Shown piece by piece: positions 7,256 to 14,238 of a stretch of DNA of 51,819 nucleotides. The notes beneath the pieces were generated by a model, which saw nothing but the letters and a program-made list of their open reading frames with translations, was not told the origin of the DNA and did no database searches. Numbering within the stretch: position 1 is the stretch's first letter; every line of letters begins with the position of its first letter. This DNA comes from Bacteroidota bacterium (GTDB taxonomy: Bacteria > Bacteroidota > Bacteroidia > Chitinophagales > Chitinophagaceae), in NCBI GenBank assembly GCA_030706685.1, contig JAUZOA010000032.1:1-51819 (forward strand), in the 5' to 3' direction. Both the position numbers and the translations under genes were made by a program.

Positions 7256-7492
7256 AATTAATCTTTCAATCATTTTACGGCTTTTCCAATTCTTTACTTC
7301 TCTTTCCCGTTGATAAGCCTCTGGCTTTGTCTTATATAGTTCGGTATAAACAACTTTCCAGTCGCCTATTCCACCGGTAAACCCTTTATGATTGGAATTG
7401 TGCCGACGTATTCTTTCATTAAGTTCATCGCCTGTAAAGCCAATATAATACCGGTCCAGAATTGAAGAATATAAAATATAAAAAGTCCACAT
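7232..7492 (-). CDS. GIY-YIG nuclease domain protein inserted in tRNA-like sequence
   Basis: The 86-residue single-domain protein carries the GIY-YIG signature as FYILYS (4-9) and YYIGFT (16-21). It also has an Arg-rich helix with Arg27 (ELNERIRRHNS) and the Glu-containing EAYQREREVKNWKS helix, the usual catalytic outline of UvrC/Slx1-type nucleases. The start ATG at 7492 is chosen because the upstream in-frame codons just translate the tRNA-like sequence. A terminator hairpin lies immediately before the ATG, so expression may need its own signal or read-through. The C-terminus is encoded inside a duplicated tRNA 3' half. It could be a minimal homing element or a passenger; activity is unproven. 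Confidence 0.85.
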   Translation of the reverse strand: MWTFYILYSSILDRYYIGFTGDELNERIRRHNSNHKGFTGGIGDWKVVYTELYKTKPEAYQREREVKNWKSRKMIERLIGSGHPDL

Positions 7493-7523
7493 AACAAAAT
7501 ACCCGGCAATAATTACCGGGTAT
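7493..7523 (-). terminator. Terminator after the tRNA-like sequence
   Basis: ATACCCGG and CCGGGTAT form an 8-bp stem with a 9-base loop, followed on the minus strand by TTTTGTT. It lies between the tRNA-like 3' end and the GIY-YIG start codon. Confidence 0.75.
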
Positions 7524-7526
7524 CTG

Positions 7527-7603
7527 TGGGAGTTGACGGGATCGAACCGCCGACCCTCCCGATTATAAATCGGGATGCCCTGAACCTGCTGAGCCAGACT
7601 CAA
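7527..7603 (-). pseudogene. tRNA-Val-like pseudogene with abnormal anticodon arm
   Basis: On the minus strand it keeps a good D-arm (GCTCAGCAGGTTCAGGGC) and T-arm plus acceptor 3' strand identical to the neighbouring tRNA-Val. The acceptor 5' strand is TTGAGTC, which mispairs at positions 1, 2 and 7. The anticodon arm is the palindrome TCCCGATTTATAATCGGGA, 19 bases instead of 17. If forced, the anticodon would be TAT. These defects argue for a tRNA mimic or decayed copy, not a working tRNA. Confidence 0.7.
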
Positions 7604-7604
7604 T

Positions 7605-7634
7605 AAAAAAAGGTTTCAGTTAAATACTAAAACC
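7605..7634 (-). terminator. Terminator after tRNA-Val
   Basis: GGTTTTAG and CTGAAACC (minus strand) form an 8-bp stem with a 7-base loop, followed by seven T. It ends the tRNA-Val transcript just before the tRNA-like copy. Confidence 0.8.
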
Positions 7635-7641
7635 TCTCTGG

Positions 7642-7716
7642 TGGGAGTTGACGGGATCGAACCGCCGACCCTCTGCTTGTAAGGCAGATGCTCTGAACCA
7701 GCTGAGCTAAACTCCC
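7642..7716 (-). tRNA. tRNA-Val (anticodon TAC)
   Basis: The 75-base cloverleaf is complete: acceptor GGGAGTT / AACTCCC, D-arm GCTC...GAGC, anticodon arm TCTGC-CTTACAA-GCAGA (TAC, reads GTA), T-arm GGCGG-TTCGATC-CCGTC, discriminator A. CCA is not encoded. A TATCTTTG promoter box lies 13 bases upstream. Confidence 0.97.
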
Positions 7717-7729
7717 TTTTTTGGGAGGG

Positions 7730-7737
7730 CAAAGATA
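7730..7737 (-). promoter_or_regulatory. TATCTTTG -7 box for tRNA-Val
   Basis: This is a perfect TAnnTTTG match on the minus strand, 13 bases before the tRNA 5' end. Confidence 0.7.
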
Positions 7738-8238
7738 AGTATGAATACTTTTTAGCCAAATTTTATTTGACCTGCTAATTTACAGGCAGTTAAATGATCC
7801 GGACCTCGTTCATGACTCGTTAGGGGTTAAAGCCTTCTCAAAGCTTACAATTAGGCACATCCTTCTATAGATAGCCAACTCCGGAGGAGCATCCTGTTTA
7901 TAGCATCTATCGAACAGGGTAAATGGGCTCCATAGGAACCTCCTGTAGTAAAAACATTTGCATAGGAGACCCCTACCGATAATGGACATTTGATTTAAAA
8001 AAAGATAATACATTATAACCAGTCGTAAGTTTACCCTCCTCGTCACGGAACAGAAAATCAACATGGCTATTATTATTAAACCCAATACCAGGCATTTCCC
8101 GTACCGCACAGCCTGTGCATCGGGGGTCCTTCGCTTTTATAAATACACCGCCCGGGCCGGTTATCTTTTTCACGCTCACTATTTTACCTAATTTGCGAAA
8201 GAGCCTGCCGAAAATTCTCTTACAAAAAAAATTCTTTA
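7738..8238. other. Intergenic stretch with a probable degenerate interspersed repeat
   Basis: Around 7877-7990 there are palindromic words (CTCCGGAGGAG, CTCCATAGGAACCTCCTG) and ATCCTGTTTATAGCATCTAT. These resemble the hairpin repeats with 'GGAGC...TGTTTATAG' that I recall from other Bacteroidota genomes. Two overlapping minus-strand frames (7810-8109, 7973-8272) lack family features and run into the clpS promoter, so they are not called. Confidence 0.4.
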
Positions 8239-8246
8239 TATTTTTG
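8239..8246 (+). promoter_or_regulatory. TATTTTTG -7 box for clpS
   Basis: A perfect TAnnTTTG box lies 16 bases before the clpS ATG. Confidence 0.6.
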
Positions 8247-8262
8247 TAGCGGACACTGGACA

Positions 8263-8565
8263 ATGGCAACAATCAAAAACGATACACTTACCGACAGCCG
8301 GTCAGAAACAGGCGTGCTTACCGGGTATGAAGAACCCTGTAATCTTGTTGTATGGAATGATGAGGTGAACACATTTGAATGGGTAATCCAGGCGCTGATC
8401 GAAGTATGCGGCCATAGCCCTGAACAGGCTGAACAATGTTCCTATATTATCCACTTCCAGGGAAAATATGCAGTACAGCAAGGGTCCTACGAAGAATTAA
8501 AGCCCCTTTGCGATGCTATTACGGAAAGAGGTATCGGCGCTACCGTTGAAGTAATAGCTGAATAA
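8263..8565 (+). CDS. clpS: ClpS, N-degron adaptor of the Clp protease
   Basis: The 100-residue protein hands substrates with destabilising N-termini to ClpAP/ClpCP. The core is typical: LVVWNDEVNTFEWVIQAL (28-45) with Asn32, Asp33 and Thr37 of the N-degron pocket, then YIIHFQGKYAV with His64, and a final EERG-type hairpin (ITERGIGATVEV). The first 25 residues are the usual flexible tail. The next gene, 44 bases on, is aat, which makes the primary degron that ClpS reads, so the pair forms a coherent N-degron module and may be co-transcribed. Confidence 0.95.
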   Translation: MATIKNDTLTDSRSETGVLTGYEEPCNLVVWNDEVNTFEWVIQALIEVCGHSPEQAEQCSYIIHFQGKYAVQQGSYEELKPLCDAITERGIGATVEVIAE

Positions 8566-8609
8566 AATTTCCCACCTCCCTTTTTTATTTTACAATCTAT
8601 TTTTTGTGG

Positions 8610-9260
8610 ATGGCGTTGTTTGCACTTGATAAAGAATTGGCTTTTCCCCCTGCAGACCTGGCAGGACCCGACGGTTTGCTCGCCATGGGCGGCGATCTTT
8701 CGCCGGAAAGATTATTACTGGCTTACCGCAATGGCATTTTCCCATGGTACGAAGGAGAGCCTATTTTATGGTGGTGCCCCGATCCGCGTTTTGTTCTTTT
8801 TCCCGATGAATTAAAGATCAGCAAAAGCATAAAGCCTTTGCTGAAAAAAAATGAATTTGATTTTACCATCAATAAAGCATTCCCCGAAGTCATTCATCAA
8901 TGTAAAAAAATAACAAGACCCGGACAGGAAGGCACCTGGATTACCGATGAAGTGGAAAATGCATTTATTAAAATGCATGAGCTCGGTTATGCACACAGCG
9001 CCGAAGTATGGAAAAAAGGCGAACTGGCAGGTGGTCTTTATGGCATCCGGTTAGGTAACGTGTTTTTTGGTGAAAGCATGTTCAGCCGGCAAAGCAATGC
9101 TTCCCGGTTTGCGTTTATCAGGTATGTACAGCATTTAAAAAAGGAGGGAGTTCAGCTGATAGACTGCCAGGTATATACAGAATACCTGGAAAGCCTTGGG
9201 GCTACCATGATTTTGAGAAAAGATTTTATGCTGCTGCTGAATAAGCTGATTTATCCATGA
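8610..9260 (+). CDS. aat: Leucyl/phenylalanyl-tRNA--protein transferase
   Basis: The 216-residue enzyme adds Leu or Phe from aminoacyl-tRNA to proteins with N-terminal Lys or Arg, creating N-degrons. Family motifs follow in order: GLLAMGGDLSPERLLLAYRN, GIFPWYEGEPILWWCPDPR, RPGQEGTWITDEV, AHSAEVW, ELAGGLYGIRLGNVFFGESM, SRQSNASRFAFI and LIDCQVYTEYLESLGA. The ATG at 8610 is preferred over an in-frame TTG two codons upstream. It lies 44 bases after clpS, whose product recognises what Aat makes. Confidence 0.96.
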   Translation: MALFALDKELAFPPADLAGPDGLLAMGGDLSPERLLLAYRNGIFPWYEGEPILWWCPDPRFVLFPDELKISKSIKPLLKKNEFDFTINKAFPEVIHQCKKITRPGQEGTWITDEVENAFIKMHELGYAHSAEVWKKGELAGGLYGIRLGNVFFGESMFSRQSNASRFAFIRYVQHLKKEGVQLIDCQVYTEYLESLGATMILRKDFMLLLNKLIYP

Positions 9261-9308
9261 TCATGAGAGAGAGCCGGGAGGATTGGGAAATTTTCCAAAC
9301 CCGCTTAT

Positions 9309-10040
9309 TCAAAATTTCGAACGAAGATAGCTGGGCAACATAGCCCGCCAGGTATCCCAGTCATGTGGCCATTCCTGCCCCCATATATCCAGTTCGTACC
9401 AGATGCCTTTATCATACAACACTTTTGCAAAACGCCCGCTGGCCCCGGGGTCTTCATAAGCTCCCCCGCCTGTGACAATATGAATATTCCTGCTCTGCCT
9501 GATCTGTTCCAGTACATTGTGATCGGTCATATTAGGCATGTAATGGATCGGGCTGTTGAAATAAACATTATCATCATAATGCCCTTTCGTATATTCAGTA
9601 AGGTCATAAACGCCGCTCATCGCAATCACGCCATTGATAATATCCGGCCGTTTCAGAAATAAATTCATGCTATGCAAGGCCCCAAAAGAAGCGCCGCAGG
9701 TAATGACCGGAGTTTCCCCGCTGGTACTGTTTTTTATAAAGGGGATCACTTCATTAAATACATAGTCATTCCACTGCTGGTGACGGACAGATTTATACCA
9801 GGGATCTATGTTGTGGTTCATCCAGCTTTCATTATTGATACTGTCAATGGAAAATACTTTTACTTTTCCGCTATCAACAAAGGGCGCCAAATGATCCATC
9901 AATTGAAAACGTTCGTACTCCAGGAAATCTGCAGCCGCAGTAGGCACTAATAATAATGCAAAGCCATAATCGCCATAAGTGGCTATCGGCATCTCTTTAT
10001 TGAGCGAAGGGCTATGCCACGATGTTAATTCTCTTTTCAT
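9309..10040 (-). CDS. Esterase of the alpha/beta-hydrolase (esterase D-like) type
   Basis: The 243-residue protein has the nucleophile elbow CGASFGALH (Ser118), a late His in WPHDW (His226), and an acidic candidate in GGAYEDP (196-197), a plausible Ser-Asp/Glu-His triad. The layout MKRELTSWHSPSLNKEMPIATYG then FALLLVP fits the putative esterase family PF00756. No signal peptide is seen, so it should be cytoplasmic; the substrate is unknown. It lies 35 bases downstream of the secreted 180-aa gene on the same strand, so the two may share a transcript. No specific activity can be read from the sequence. Confidence 0.8.
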   Translation of the reverse strand: MKRELTSWHSPSLNKEMPIATYGDYGFALLLVPTAAADFLEYERFQLMDHLAPFVDSGKVKVFSIDSINNESWMNHNIDPWYKSVRHQQWNDYVFNEVIPFIKNSTSGETPVITCGASFGALHSMNLFLKRPDIINGVIAMSGVYDLTEYTKGHYDDNVYFNSPIHYMPNMTDHNVLEQIRQSRNIHIVTGGGAYEDPGASGRFAKVLYDKGIWYELDIWGQEWPHDWDTWRAMLPSYLRSKF

Positions 10041-10075
10041 ACGCTTTTTTTATTGATTGCTGCCTGTACTACTGA

Positions 10076-10618
10076 TCACTGTACTTCCGGCAGATAAACA
10101 ACCCGGCAATTTAGTTTCGGCCTCTCCCCTTTGGGAACAAGTACAATGATACGGCTGGTAGCCGCCTGGCCATTTCTCAGCGCATACCCGACCTGCGCAT
10201 TGATCGTTTTATATTTATCCTTGACAGATTCATCGGGTATCCTCACATTGGAATACCAGGGTTTGGCGCTGACAGTTCCTTTTTTGGCTGTCAGCCTCTT
10301 TCCTGTTGCGTTGGTACAATTGAATTCAGCTATCATAAAATTATCTTCGCTGGAAGTGCTTCCACTGCTGTTCCACCCGGCTTTAAAAGGAATCAGCTTC
10401 AGGCAGCCGCTTGTATTCGTCACTGTAAGGTTTATTTCATAACGCTCATAATCCTCCCCCTTTACTTCCTTTGAGCTTTCATTGCTGATATAGTAGCCGT
10501 ATTCGAGCCCGTTATAAGAATAAGGCTTGCCTTCTTCAAGGTCAACTACTTGCTGGGCCTGCCCGATTTTGCCCAAAAATAAAACAGCCAGCAAAAATGC
10601 TGATTTTCTCATATGCAT
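10076..10618 (-). CDS. Secreted protein of unknown function, about 180 aa
   Basis: The protein opens with MRKSAFLLAVLFLGKIGQAQ, a Sec signal; the second ATG (10612) is an equally good start. The mature part looks all-beta, with phrases such as YERYEINLTVTNTSGCLKLIPF and a late RIIVLVPKGERPKLNCRVVYL. Two cysteines, in SGCLK and AEFNCTN, could form a disulfide. I recognise no family; DUF4352-like immunoglobulin folds have similar 'EINLTVTN' strands, but this is a weak resemblance. It is followed after 35 bases by the esterase gene. Confidence 0.7.
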   Translation of the reverse strand: MHMRKSAFLLAVLFLGKIGQAQQVVDLEEGKPYSYNGLEYGYYISNESSKEVKGEDYERYEINLTVTNTSGCLKLIPFKAGWNSSGSTSSEDNFMIAEFNCTNATGKRLTAKKGTVSAKPWYSNVRIPDESVKDKYKTINAQVGYALRNGQAATSRIIVLVPKGERPKLNCRVVYLPEVQ

Positions 10619-10938
10619 ATTTCTTGCGAATATAATTCACCCTTAAATACAAGCAGGAAAACCTGTTAAAGCCACCATTATCACCCGGCTACCGGTAAGC
10701 CATTCATAATTATTAACCCCTACTGGTCAAAACAGTTCTTGATTTTTTGCAAAAAGATAGAAAAATACTTGGTAGTTTATCTAAGTAATACTACTTTAGA
10801 TTTTCAGTATTTTTACCATTTTCATTTTCCCTGACCCCTCCTGAGAATCAGCTATCCTTTTCCTTGTAAGCCACTAAAAACTAAACTTTTGGCAGGAGAA
10901 GCCAATAGGCGAGCTTAAACAATCAAAAGGTAAGAACT
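10619..10938. other. Divergent intergenic region upstream of the response regulator
   Basis: This 320-bp AT-rich region lies between two divergent genes. It has repeated TA-rich words (TAGTTTATCTAAGTAATACT) but no clean TAnnTTTG box, RNA or frame. Confidence 0.5.
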
Positions 10939-11355
10939 ATGTCTGGTCCTATCAGAATAATCCTCGTGGACGATCACGACCTGGTCCGTGAGTCATGGAA
11001 ACAACTGCTGAATAATGATCCTAAATTCAAAGTCATCGCTGTATTAAAAAATGGCACAGAAGCCATTGAGCAGTCCATCAACCTGCTTCCGGATATTATA
11101 TTGATGGATATCAATATGACCCCGGTAAATGGTTTTGAAGCTACAGAAAAGATACTCAGCTCTGTCCCATCAGCAAAGATCATCGGTATCTCTGTCAATA
11201 ACAACCCCCGCTATTCTGCAAAAATGCTTTCCCTTGGCGCCAAAGGCTTTGTCACCAAAACTTCCACGCTCAATGAACTGAAAAAAGCGATACTGAGAGT
11301 GCACGGTGGTGAGACCTATGTTTGTGAAGAGATCAGGAAGAAGGACAGGCAGTGA
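10939..11355 (+). CDS. Single-domain response regulator (NarL-type receiver, no output domain)
   Basis: The 138-residue protein is one CheY-like receiver. The acidic pair is Asp11-Asp12 (LVDDHDLVRE), the phosphoacceptor is Asp57 (DIILMDINM), Ser85 sits in the Thr/Ser switch place (IIGISVNN) and Lys107 follows (FVTKTS). The sequence resembles LuxR/NarL-family receivers up to GGETYVCEEI, where a HTH would normally follow, but it stops at KKDRQ. It is therefore receiver-only or has lost its DNA-binding domain; no HTH remnant is visible downstream. No sensor kinase is in the window. Confidence 0.88.
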   Translation: MSGPIRIILVDDHDLVRESWKQLLNNDPKFKVIAVLKNGTEAIEQSINLLPDIILMDINMTPVNGFEATEKILSSVPSAKIIGISVNNNPRYSAKMLSLGAKGFVTKTSTLNELKKAILRVHGGETYVCEEIRKKDRQ

Positions 11356-11481
11356 AGATTTTGAAATTGGGAAATCTCTTTATACAGGTCATTTTCTATT
11401 GTGCCAGGGGTCTAAGTCAGGTCGAAGAGATAATGAGATTTCAATCCTAAGCAAATTTCCCAATTTCCCAATTCCAAAATA
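11353..11481. repeat. Stuttered hairpin of TTTCCCAATT words before valS
   Basis: The left arm has TTGAAATTGGGAAATC (about 11359-11374). The right arm has AATTTCCCAATTTCCCAATT (about 11454-11473). The arms are complementary and about 80 bases apart. The word is unlike those at the other loci. Confidence 0.7.
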
Positions 11482-11514
11482 CTCTCTCCCTTTCGCCATC
11501 TACCCAAAAGCGGG

Positions 11515-11522
11515 TAAATTTG
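11515..11522 (+). promoter_or_regulatory. TAAATTTG -7 box for valS
   Basis: This perfect TAnnTTTG box ends seven bases before the valS ATG, so transcription would start at or next to the start codon. The mRNA is probably leaderless or nearly so. Confidence 0.65.
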
Positions 11523-11529
11523 CGGCCTT

Positions 11530-14238
11530 ATGGAGTTGTCGAAAAATTTTGAGCATACTATCGCCGAACAAAAGTGGTACCAGCATTGGTTGGACAAAAA
11601 TTATTTCAACAGCAGGCCGGATGAAAGGGAGCCTTATACTATTGTGATGCCACCACCCAATGTTACCGGTGTGCTGCACATGGGCCATTGCCTCAACAAT
11701 ACCATCCAGGATATATTGGTTCGCAGGGCAAGAATGATGGGCAAAAATGCCTGCTGGGTTCCCGGTACAGATCATGCTTCTATCGCTACAGAAGCGAAAG
11801 TAGTACAGATGCTCCGCGAAAAAGGCATCAATAAATCATCTCTCAGCCGTGATGAATTTTTAAACTATGCCTGGGGATGGAAAGAAAAATATGGCGGTAT
11901 TATTCTCCAGCAATTAAGGAAATTGGGGTTCAGCCTTGACTGGAATCGTACCGCGTTCACGATGGACCCGGATTACTACCAATCGGTGATTAATGTCTTT
12001 ATTGATCTTTATAATAAAGGCTATATCTACCGGGGTAAACGAATGATCAACTGGGATGTAAAAGCAAAGACAGCATTGAGTGATGAAGAGGTGATAAGAA
12101 AAGAAACACAGCAGAAGCTTTATTTTCTTCGTTACCAATTGAGTGATGAAAATGGGCAACCTGTTCCCATCTCCCCTTCAGGGGCCGGGGGTATCACTAT
12201 CGCCACAGTAAGACCTGAAACCATCATGGGTGACACCGCTATCTGCGTTCACCCGGATGATGAACGATACAAGCATCTTCATGGTAAGTTTGCCTTTGTA
12301 CCGCTGATCAATCGCCGCATCCCCATCATTCCTGATGATTATGTAATGATGGATTTCGGGACCGGCGCATTAAAAGTGACCCCGGCGCATGATATGAACG
12401 ATTACCAGCTGGGACAAAAACATCATCTCGAAATCGTCGATATTTTTAATGAAGACGGGACGCTGAACGAAAAAGCACAGGTATTCGTTGGTGAAGACCG
12501 CTTTGAAGCGAGAAAGAAGATCGTTAAAGAACTGGAAGCGAAGGGACATATTGTAAAGATAGAAGACTATACCAGCGAAGTGGGCTATAGTGAACGAACC
12601 GACGCGGTAGTGGAACCCCGATTGAGCCTGCAATGGTGGGTAGATATGAAAAAGATCTCAGGCCCGGCGTTAAAAGCCGTCATGGAAGACGAGATCAGGT
12701 TCTATCCCGGCAAATTCAAAAATTTGTACCGCTACTGGATGGAGAATATCCGGGATTGGTGCATCAGCCGGCAGCTTTGGTGGGGACACAGGATACCGGC
12801 ATGGTATGATGAACAGGGTAATGTATATGTTGCGGCTACGGAGGAAGAAGCGAGAAGGCAAGCCCTTAGCCGTGAGCTATCAGCCGTTGATAATACTGGC
12901 TCACAGCTAATAGCTAACAGCTCAAAGCCCAGCTTAAGGCAGGATGAGGATGTACTCGATACATGGTTCTCTTCCTGGCTTTGGCCATTTGAAGTTTTCA
13001 AAGGATACAGTAATCCCGGCAATGCGGATATTCAATATTATTATCCCACCAATACCCTTGTAACGGCTCCTGAAATTATTTTCTTCTGGGTAGCCCGGAT
13101 GATCATGGCCGGTTTTGAATATAAAGGTGAAAAACCTTTCAGCGATGTTTATTTTACAGGTATTGTCAGGGATAAGATCGGTCGAAAGATGAGCAAACAA
13201 TTAGGTAATTCACCCGACCTGTTGGAAATGATTGAGAAAGACGGAGCCGATGCCGTTCGTTTTGGCATCATGATCTCCTCTCCTGCCGGTAATGACCTGA
13301 TGTGGGACCAGGCGGGAAATGAACAGGGAAGATTTTTCATTAATAAGATATGGAATGCATTGAAGCTGGTGAAGATGTGGGAAGGGAGACAAGCTGTTGG
13401 CCAGGAGAGCCCTGGAAGCTCACAGCTAACAGCTAACAGCTTTGCAATTGATTGGTTCGCGAACAGGATGAACGAAGTGAATGCAGAAATTGAAGACTTG
13501 TATAAAGATTTCAAATTAAGTGAAATTCTTAAAACCATTTATTCCCTTATCTGGGATGACTTCTGCAGTTGGTACCTGGAATGGATCAAACCGGGTTTTG
13601 AACAGCCTGTTGATAAACCTGTGTATGAGAAAACGGTCGGATTCTTTGAGCAATTGATGCAATTGCTGCACCCTTTTTTGCCATTTGTCACCGAAGAAGT
13701 TTATCACCAGTTAAAAGAAAGGAAAGATGATATAACTGTGAAGCAATACCCCGCTTACCGGTTGGCTGATAAAGTTGTCCTGGGAAGAGGAATATTGCTG
13801 AAAGAAACGATCACCGCGATCCGGGATGCCCGAAACAAGAACCAGCTAAGTCCGAAAGAAAAAATCAAACTGTACATTCAAACCGCGGTTCCGGCAAACT
13901 ACGAAGCTATTCAATCCATTCTTGCCAAACAGGTCAACTCTGAAATTATCAGTTACACGAAAGAGCCTGTGGCCAATACTATTGCCATAGTTGTCCAGAA
14001 AGATAAATTCTATATTGAAACCGCGATGGAATTTGATACGGCTTCACAAAAGCAACAGCTTGTAAAGGATCTCGAATACCAGAAAGGTTTCCTGGCCTCC
14101 GTAGAGAAGAAACTGGGCAACGAACGTTTTGTACAAAATGCCAAACCGGAAGTAGTAGAAATAGAAAAAAAGAAAAAAGCCGATGCCGAAGCTAAAATTA
14201 AAGCCATTGAAGAAAGCCTTGCCAACATTGTATCATAA
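11530..14238 (+). CDS. valS: Valyl-tRNA synthetase carrying repeat-derived insertions
   Basis: The 902-residue class I synthetase charges tRNA-Val. HIGH is at residues 50-53 (PPPNVTGVLHMGH) and KMSKS is present as KMSKQ at 553-557. The editing domain includes TVRPETIMGDTAICVHP, the anticodon-binding part has DDFCSWYLEWIKP, and the C-terminus is the usual coiled coil. Three places look inserted: about residues 213-222 (PISPSGAGG), 445-466 (SRELSAVDNTGSQLIANSSK) and 621-638 (SPGSSQLTANS). Their DNA matches repeat words found between genes in this window. They fall between recognised motifs, so function is probably kept. The start is fixed by the adjacent promoter box. Confidence 0.97.
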   Translation: MELSKNFEHTIAEQKWYQHWLDKNYFNSRPDEREPYTIVMPPPNVTGVLHMGHCLNNTIQDILVRRARMMGKNACWVPGTDHASIATEAKVVQMLREKGINKSSLSRDEFLNYAWGWKEKYGGIILQQLRKLGFSLDWNRTAFTMDPDYYQSVINVFIDLYNKGYIYRGKRMINWDVKAKTALSDEEVIRKETQQKLYFLRYQLSDENGQPVPISPSGAGGITIATVRPETIMGDTAICVHPDDERYKHLHGKFAFVPLINRRIPIIPDDYVMMDFGTGALKVTPAHDMNDYQLGQKHHLEIVDIFNEDGTLNEKAQVFVGEDRFEARKKIVKELEAKGHIVKIEDYTSEVGYSERTDAVVEPRLSLQWWVDMKKISGPALKAVMEDEIRFYPGKFKNLYRYWMENIRDWCISRQLWWGHRIPAWYDEQGNVYVAATEEEARRQALSRELSAVDNTGSQLIANSSKPSLRQDEDVLDTWFSSWLWPFEVFKGYSNPGNADIQYYYPTNTLVTAPEIIFFWVARMIMAGFEYKGEKPFSDVYFTGIVRDKIGRKMSKQLGNSPDLLEMIEKDGADAVRFGIMISSPAGNDLMWDQAGNEQGRFFINKIWNALKLVKMWEGRQAVGQESPGSSQLTANSFAIDWFANRMNEVNAEIEDLYKDFKLSEILKTIYSLIWDDFCSWYLEWIKPGFEQPVDKPVYEKTVGFFEQLMQLLHPFLPFVTEEVYHQLKERKDDITVKQYPAYRLADKVVLGRGILLKETITAIRDARNKNQLSPKEKIKLYIQTAVPANYEAIQSILAKQVNSEIISYTKEPVANTIAIVVQKDKFYIETAMEFDTASQKQQLVKDLEYQKGFLASVEKKLGNERFVQNAKPEVVEIEKKKKADAEAKIKAIEESLANIVS
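12167..12193 (+). repeat. In-frame C/G-rich repeat inside valS (insert 1)
   Basis: CTCCCCTTCAGGGGCCGGGG resembles the intergenic word CCCCCTCAGGGGTCAGGGGG near 19251. It encodes PISPSGAGG in a place where other ValRS proteins, as I recall them, pass directly into ITVAT-RPET. Confidence 0.55.
12864..12926 (+). repeat. In-frame AGCTAATAGCT repeat inside valS (insert 2)
   Basis: GTGAGCTATCAGCC and GGCTCACAGCTAATAGCT form a stuttered inverted pair like the intergenic hairpins at 5278, 14885 and 46798. It encodes ELSAVDNTGSQLIANS between EEARRQA and the conserved QDEDVLDTWFSS. Confidence 0.75.
13391..13443 (+). repeat. In-frame AGCTAACAGCT repeat inside valS (insert 3)
   Basis: AGCTCACAGCTAACAGCTAA is the same word family as insert 2 and yields the near-identical peptide SSQLTANS. 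The first part, AGCTGTTGGCCAGG, supplies the complementary arm. Confidence 0.75.

Noticed and set aside
7527-7603. A functional tRNA-Ile (anticodon TAT)
   Set aside because: The acceptor stem mispairs at three positions and the anticodon arm is two bases too long, so a working tRNA is unlikely.
7973-8272. Two overlapping minus-strand frames (also 7810-8109) upstream of clpS
   Set aside because: They overlap each other and the clpS promoter box, show no domain or signal, and part of the DNA looks like a degenerate interspersed repeat.
10939-11500. A frameshifted full-length LuxR-type regulator
   Set aside because: No HTH-like translation was seen in any frame between 11355 and valS; that stretch is a stuttered hairpin.
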